DNA from: 66-474 sp035547895
Lineage (GTDB): Bacteria; Pseudomonadota; Gammaproteobacteria; Xanthomonadales; Rhodanobacteraceae
Direction: 5' to 3'
DNA length: 8,140 nucleotides
NCBI GenBank assembly: GCA_035547895.1
Contig: DASZTT010000144.1
Span: forward strand, 1 to 8,140
Position numbers and translations under genes: made by a program. Shown here in pieces: positions 5,228-8,140 of this stretch (positions within the stretch are counted from its first letter, which is position 1; each line of letters opens with the position of its first letter). Under the pieces are notes generated by a model. That model was not told where the DNA came from and did not search any database. It saw only the letters and a program-made list of their open reading frames with translations.

Positions 5228-6438
5228 TGAGGGATCCGGCGCTGCTCGACGCCACGCTTGCGCACCTGCGCGTGCTGGTCGGTTTCGACACGCGCAATCC
5301 GCCGCGCGCGATCGGCACCGACGGCATCTTTGAATACCTGCGTGCACAGTTGCCCGGTTTCGATATGGAGCTGAGCGATCATGGCGCGGGTGCGGTGTCG
5401 CTGTTCGCAAGGCGCGGCCAGCCGAAGCTGCTGTTCAACGTGCACCTCGACACCGTGCCGGATTCGTTGCAGTGGAGTGCCAGTCCGTTCGAGTTGCGCG
5501 TCACCACCGATCGCGCGATCGGCCTGGGCGCTTGCGACATCAAGGGCGCGGCGGCGGCGTTGCTGGCGGCCGCGAACGTGTCGAAGGGCGACATGGCCCT
5601 GCTGTTCACGACCGACGAGGAAGGCACCGATCCGCGATGTGTTCGAGCCTTTTTGGACTCCAATCCTTCTTCCTCCGGGAGAAGGTGGCACGCAGCGCCG
5701 GACGAGGGTTCGCGCACGGTTGTGGGCGGCGATGACTTCGAACCCCTACCGCCAGCCTCTTGCCCGATGGCACAGGCGAGCTTCGAAGCCGTCATTGTCG
5801 CCGAGCCCACCCGCTGCCAGGCGGTGCTCGCCCACCGCGGGATCCAGTCGGTGCGCGTGCGCTTCGAAGGTCGTGCGGGCCATGCGTCGGCCGTACAGAA
5901 GCCGACGGACAGCGCGTTGCACCAGGCGGTGCGCTGGAGCGCGGCGGCACTGGATTTCGCCGAATCGCAATCGAACGAAACCTTCAGCGACATGCGCGGC
6001 ATGCGCTTCAACATCGGCCGCATCGAAGGCGGCATCAAGGCCAACGTGATCGCGCCGGAAGCGGAGTTGCGGTTCGGCATGCGGCCCTTGCCCTCGATCG
6101 ACATGGATCGCTTGCTCGAACGGTTGCGCGCGCTGGCCGAACCCGGGCCGGCGGTTTTCGAGGAGACTTTTCGCGGTCCGCCATTGCCGGCCCACGCGGC
6201 CGCTGCGGAGTCGCACTTGCACACTGCGCGCTCGCTCGCGAATGCCCTGGAAATCCCCGTCGGCGAAGCCGTCGATTTCTGGACCGAAGCCGCGCTGTTC
6301 TCGCAAGCCGGTTGTACCACCCTCGTCTACGGCCCCGGCGACATCGCACAAGCACACAGCGCCGACGAATGGGTGGCACCGGATCAACTCGAAACCGCGG
6401 CGCGTACCTATCTGCGCATTACGGAGAAATCGTCATGA
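5224..6438 (+). CDS. argE': N-acetylcitrulline deacetylase (M20 family), with in-frame repeat insertion
   Basis: This zinc-dependent M20 peptidase-family enzyme hydrolyses N-acetyl-L-citrulline to citrulline and acetate; the context with AOTCase favours that substrate over acetylornithine. Metal and catalytic positions are intact: H74 and D76 in NVHLDTVP, D105 in GACDIKG, catalytic E132 and metal E133 in TTDEEGTD, E194 in VAEPT, and H378 in AQAHSADEW. The RAGHAS dimerisation-domain motif follows E194. The start at 5224 overlaps the argG stop and has GAGG ten bases upstream; ATG 5227 is the alternative. At 404 residues it is about 37 longer than Xanthomonas relatives (about 365-370 by memory). 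The excess falls at residues 145-187, between DEE and VAEPT, and is encoded by a palindromic repeat-like sequence. All motifs on both sides remain in frame, so the enzyme is probably active with a surface loop added. Confidence 0.93.
   Translation: MMRDPALLDATLAHLRVLVGFDTRNPPRAIGTDGIFEYLRAQLPGFDMELSDHGAGAVSLFARRGQPKLLFNVHLDTVPDSLQWSASPFELRVTTDRAIGLGACDIKGAAAALLAAANVSKGDMALLFTTDEEGTDPRCVRAFLDSNPSSSGRRWHAAPDEGSRTVVGGDDFEPLPPASCPMAQASFEAVIVAEPTRCQAVLAHRGIQSVRVRFEGRAGHASAVQKPTDSALHQAVRWSAAALDFAESQSNETFSDMRGMRFNIGRIEGGIKANVIAPEAELRFGMRPLPSIDMDRLLERLRALAEPGPAVFEETFRGPPLPAHAAAAESHLHTARSLANALEIPVGEAVDFWTEAALFSQAGCTTLVYGPGDIAQAHSADEWVAPDQLETAARTYLRITEKSS
5665..5777. repeat. Dispersed palindromic (REP-like) element inside argE'
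   Basis: The left end is a hairpin: CCTTCT (5665-5670) pairs with AGAAGG (5680-5685), extended inward by a wobble and two CG pairs. It is followed by GGTGGCACGCAGCGCCGG and ACGAGGGT. Read on the minus strand, this matches the ACCCTCATCCGGCGC...CCACCTTCTCCC type of repeat that I recall as abundant between genes in Xanthomonadales. GGGTTCG (5706-5712) pairs with CGAACCC (5739-5745). The right end is a second hairpin: GCCT/AGGC around TGCC/GGCA, 5755-5777. Its roughly 113-base span agrees with the roughly 111 bases by which argE' exceeds its relatives. Exact ends and the absence of a target duplication could not be settled by eye. Confidence 0.72.
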
Positions 6439-6524
6439 ACGCGTGGGGCCCCGGATCTGCAGAAACGGCATTGACCGCCGCCGTGCACCGCCACCGGAGG
6501 TCGCTTCTGGTGGTCCACGGCTGA
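6435..6524 (+). CDS. Putative 29-codon ORF between argE' and argB
   Basis: The ATG overlaps the argE' stop (ATGA) and has a strong site, GGAGA, seven bases upstream. It encodes MNAWGPGSAETALTAAVHRH and nine further residues, then ends 13 bases before the argB start. No family is recognised and no membrane segment or motif is seen. Its better-than-usual translation start suggests that ribosomes finishing argE' go on to read this frame and reach the argB site. The stem-loop at 6481-6520 lies within it. It may be a coupling device or a decayed gene start; it is too short for a firm call. Confidence 0.35.
   Translation: MNAWGPGSAETALTAAVHRHRRSLLVVHG
6481..6520 (+). promoter_or_regulatory. Stem-loop just before the argB ribosome binding site
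   Basis: CCGTG (6481-6485) pairs with CACGG (6516-6520). Inside it, CCACCGGA (6491-6498) pairs with TCTGGTGG (6506-6513) with one wobble, around a seven-base loop. It ends three bases before the argB Shine-Dalgarno (GAGGG, 6523-6527). There is no T-run, so it is not an intrinsic terminator. It could set mRNA stability or argB translation, and ribosomes on the short ORF would open it. Confidence 0.4.
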
Positions 6525-6537
6525 GGGTGCGATCGGC

Positions 6538-7866
6538 ATGAGCGAAGTCCGCAACACCATCGTGCGCCTGTTGTCCGCGATGGGCAGCGCGCGCGAAATC
6601 CAGCAATATCTCAAGCGCTTTTCGCAACAGGATGCCAAGCGCTTCGCTGTCGTCAAGGTCGGCGGCGCGGTGCTGCGCGACGACCTGACCGAACTTGCCT
6701 CGTCGCTGACCTTCCTGCAACGCGTCGGCTTGACGCCGATCGTGGTGCATGGCGCGGGTCCGCAGCTCGACGACGAGCTGGTGAAAGCCGGCATCGAAAA
6801 GCGTACGGTCAACGGCTTGCGCGTGACGCCGCCGCAGGCACTCGGCATCGTGCGGCGCGTGTTCCATCAACAGAACCTCGCGCTGGTGGATGCGCTGCAC
6901 GCGATGGATACACGCGCGACGTCCGTGGTATCCGGCGTGTTCGCGGCGGACTGGCTGGATCGCGAAAACTGCGGGTTGGTCGGCAAGGTGGCGCGCATCG
7001 AACTGGCACCGATCGACGCCAGCCTGCGCCAGGGTTCGATCCCGGTCATCGCCAGCCTCGGCGAAACCGAGGAGGGCCAGATCCTCAACGTCAATGCCGA
7101 CTTCGCGGCCAACGAACTGGTGCGCGTGCTGCAGCCCTACAAGATCGTGTTCCTGACCGGCACCGGTGGTTTGCTGGATGGCTCGGGCAAGGTCATCGAC
7201 TCGATCAACCTGTCGACCGAATACGACCACCTGATGGCGCAGTCATGGGTTTCGGGCGGCATGCGTCTGAAGCTGGAACAGATCGCCGACCTGCTGCGCG
7301 ATCTACCCTCGGCGTCGTCGGTGTCGATTACGCGGCCGGCGGAACTGGCGAAGGAACTGTTTACCCACAAGGGTTCGGGCACGCTGGTGCGGCGCGGCGA
7401 AAAAGTGTTTCGCTTCGAGTCGTGGAAAGGTGTCGACCGGGACCGCCTGCGCGCGCTGATCGATTCCAGTTTTGCGCCGCGTCGGCTTGCTGCGGATTAC
7501 TTCGAGCGGACCACGCCGTATCGGGTGTACGTCAGCGAGAATTACCGCACGGCGATGATCCTGACGCTCGAGCATGTCGACATGGAGCAGGGCCTGCCCT
7601 ATCTCGACAAGTTCGCGGTGCTGGACGAGGCACAAGGCGAGGGCCTCGGGCGCGCGGTCTGGCAGGTGATGCGGGCGGAAAATCCGGAACTGTTCTGGCG
7701 TTCGCGCCACGGCAATCGCATCAACGCGTTCTATCACGAGCAATCGGACGGCTGCTTCAAGACATCCCACTTCCGGGTGTTCTGGTACGGCCTCGGCGCC
7801 GAATTCGACACCATCTCGCGCTGCGTGGCACATTGTGCGCAGCGTCAACCGACATTGGTCGACTGA
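6538..7866 (+). CDS. argB: Bifunctional acetylglutamate kinase / N-acetylglutamate synthase
   Basis: The 442-residue protein joins two enzymes of the first steps of arginine synthesis. Residues about 1-285 are an amino acid kinase domain that phosphorylates N-acetylglutamate: VVKVGGAVL with K40, the VVHGAGPQ loop at 69-76, and NVNADFAANELV. The N-terminal helix (about 5-28) is the element linked with arginine feedback inhibition in kinases of this family. Residues about 290-442 form a vertebrate-like acetyltransferase domain (formerly DUF619). Its acetyl-CoA loop is EAQGEGLGR (364-372), followed by ELFWRSRHGNRINAFY and ending near FRVFWYGL. This matches the Xanthomonas/Maricaulis NAGS-K enzymes of about 445 residues. 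The start has GAGGG ten bases upstream, and no earlier ATG is in frame. A stand-alone argA would then be unnecessary. Confidence 0.96.
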   Translation: MSEVRNTIVRLLSAMGSAREIQQYLKRFSQQDAKRFAVVKVGGAVLRDDLTELASSLTFLQRVGLTPIVVHGAGPQLDDELVKAGIEKRTVNGLRVTPPQALGIVRRVFHQQNLALVDALHAMDTRATSVVSGVFAADWLDRENCGLVGKVARIELAPIDASLRQGSIPVIASLGETEEGQILNVNADFAANELVRVLQPYKIVFLTGTGGLLDGSGKVIDSINLSTEYDHLMAQSWVSGGMRLKLEQIADLLRDLPSASSVSITRPAELAKELFTHKGSGTLVRRGEKVFRFESWKGVDRDRLRALIDSSFAPRRLAADYFERTTPYRVYVSENYRTAMILTLEHVDMEQGLPYLDKFAVLDEAQGEGLGRAVWQVMRAENPELFWRSRHGNRINAFYHEQSDGCFKTSHFRVFWYGLGAEFDTISRCVAHCAQRQPTLVD

Positions 7867-7867
7867 C

Positions 7868-7990
7868 ATGCAGACGTCCGCGAAATCGATTGGGATGGTC
7901 GCGGCGCGAGATCGAGCCGAGGCGACCTGGCGCGGCGCGGATGCCTGGCCTGGCCGGCGCGCCGGCCGTCCAGTGGGCGCAACCGCATGA
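7868..7990 (+). CDS. Putative 40-codon ORF bridging argB and argC
   Basis: The ATG lies one base after the argB TGA, and the TGA at 7988-7990 overlaps the argC ATG (ATGA). The product begins MQTSAKSIGMVAARDRAEAT and has six Arg in 40 residues. No family, signal peptide or membrane segment is recognised, and no clear Shine-Dalgarno precedes the ATG. In this GC-rich gap the argC frame is also open, so openness alone is weak evidence. Its fit to both neighbours suggests translational coupling rather than a functional protein. Confidence 0.25.
   Translation: MQTSAKSIGMVAARDRAEATWRGADAWPGRRAGRPVGATA
7945..7973. repeat. Strong GC-rich palindrome between argB and argC
   Basis: A perfect 16-bp palindrome, GGCCGGCGCGCCGGCC (7952-7967), is flanked by CTGG (7945-7948) and CCAG (7970-7973). 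Together they give an extended imperfect inverted repeat. There is no T-run, so it is not an intrinsic terminator. In RNA it would form a very stable hairpin 13 bases before the argC ATG. It may limit expression across the junction or protect the upstream messenger from decay. Confidence 0.55.
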
Positions 7991-8140
7991 GCGAACACAC
8001 GATTCGGTCGATTGGCATTGTGGGGGCGCGAGGCCACACCGGGGCGGAGTTGATCCGCCTGATCGCTGCGCACCCCACGCTGGAGCTCGCGTTCGTTTCC
8101 TCGCGCGAACTGGACGGCCAGCGCGTCGATGCCCACAACG
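7987..8140 (+). CDS. argC: N-acetyl-gamma-glutamyl-phosphate reductase (N-terminal part, cut by window edge)
   Basis: ArgC reduces N-acetylglutamyl phosphate to the semialdehyde with NADPH, directly after ArgB. Fifty-one codons are visible. They show the Rossmann strand and nucleotide-binding loop SIGIVGARGHTGAELIRL at residues 8-25, which is typical of ArgC (GxxGxxGxEL), followed by HPTLELAFVSSRE. The catalytic Cys region lies beyond the window. The ATG at 7987 gives a normal N-terminus. The frame remains open back to the argB stop at 7864-7866, but there is no other ATG in it. A weak site (AGTGGG, 7972-7977) precedes the start, and the short upstream ORF overlaps it by ATGA. Confidence 0.93.
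   Translation, partial: MSEHTIRSIGIVGARGHTGAELIRLIAAHPTLELAFVSSRELDGQRVDAHN

Noticed and set aside
3962..5410. Long open frame on the minus strand opposite argG (482 codons)
   Set aside because: It is a mirror of the argG frame and overlaps three genes with clear catalytic motifs. The product looks like no known fold.
5641..5800. Frameshift or pseudogene in argE' caused by the repeat
   Set aside because: The frame is continuous, and all metal and catalytic motifs lie in the expected order on both sides, so the gene reads as intact.

Overview
The window is high-GC gammaproteobacterial DNA that looks like a member of the Xanthomonadales (Xanthomonadaceae/Rhodanobacteraceae type). The assignment rests on gene content. 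It carries an N-acetylornithine carbamoyltransferase instead of an ordinary ornithine carbamoyltransferase, a matching M20 deacetylase, and an acetylglutamate kinase fused to an acetylglutamate synthase domain. In family knowledge this set is the hallmark of arginine synthesis in Xanthomonas and relatives. The species cannot be named from the sequence.

Layout. On the minus strand, 1-1539 holds the 5' part of sufE (cut by the left edge) directly downstream of complete cysS; the two overlap in a TGATG junction. On the plus strand, 1682-2215 encodes a small exported glycine-zipper protein. The region 2216-2522 has no ordinary gene. It contains an inverted repeat, a clear intrinsic terminator (2417-2447), and two near-perfect short dyads sharing a CATCCATG centre (2454-2471 and 2483-2498). 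It also contains a 20-codon open frame with four Arg codons that runs into the GTG start of the next gene.

From 2523 to the right edge is one tightly packed arginine operon: argF' (N-acetylornithine carbamoyltransferase), an OsmC-family thiol peroxidase-like gene, argG, argE' (acetylcitrulline deacetylase), argB/A (fused kinase-synthase) and the start of argC. ArgB/A makes and phosphorylates N-acetylglutamate, and ArgC reduces it. An aminotransferase outside the window would give N-acetylornithine. ArgF' carbamoylates that to N-acetylcitrulline, ArgE' removes the acetyl group to give citrulline, and ArgG makes argininosuccinate. Junctions are mostly ATGA or GTGA overlaps. The two larger gaps (argE'-argB and argB-argC) each hold a tiny open frame and a strong stem-loop.

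The most unusual observation is in argE'. About 110 bases between the catalytic DEE motif and the next metal-ligand motif look like a dispersed palindromic (REP-like) repeat inserted in frame. It adds about 37 residues without breaking the gene. Other points for a second look are the tandem dyads and Arg-containing mini-ORF ahead of argF', the mini-ORFs bridging the operon gaps, and the fact that argB and argC lie in one frame separated by a single TGA. No tRNA, rRNA, CRISPR array, insertion sequence or transposase was seen.
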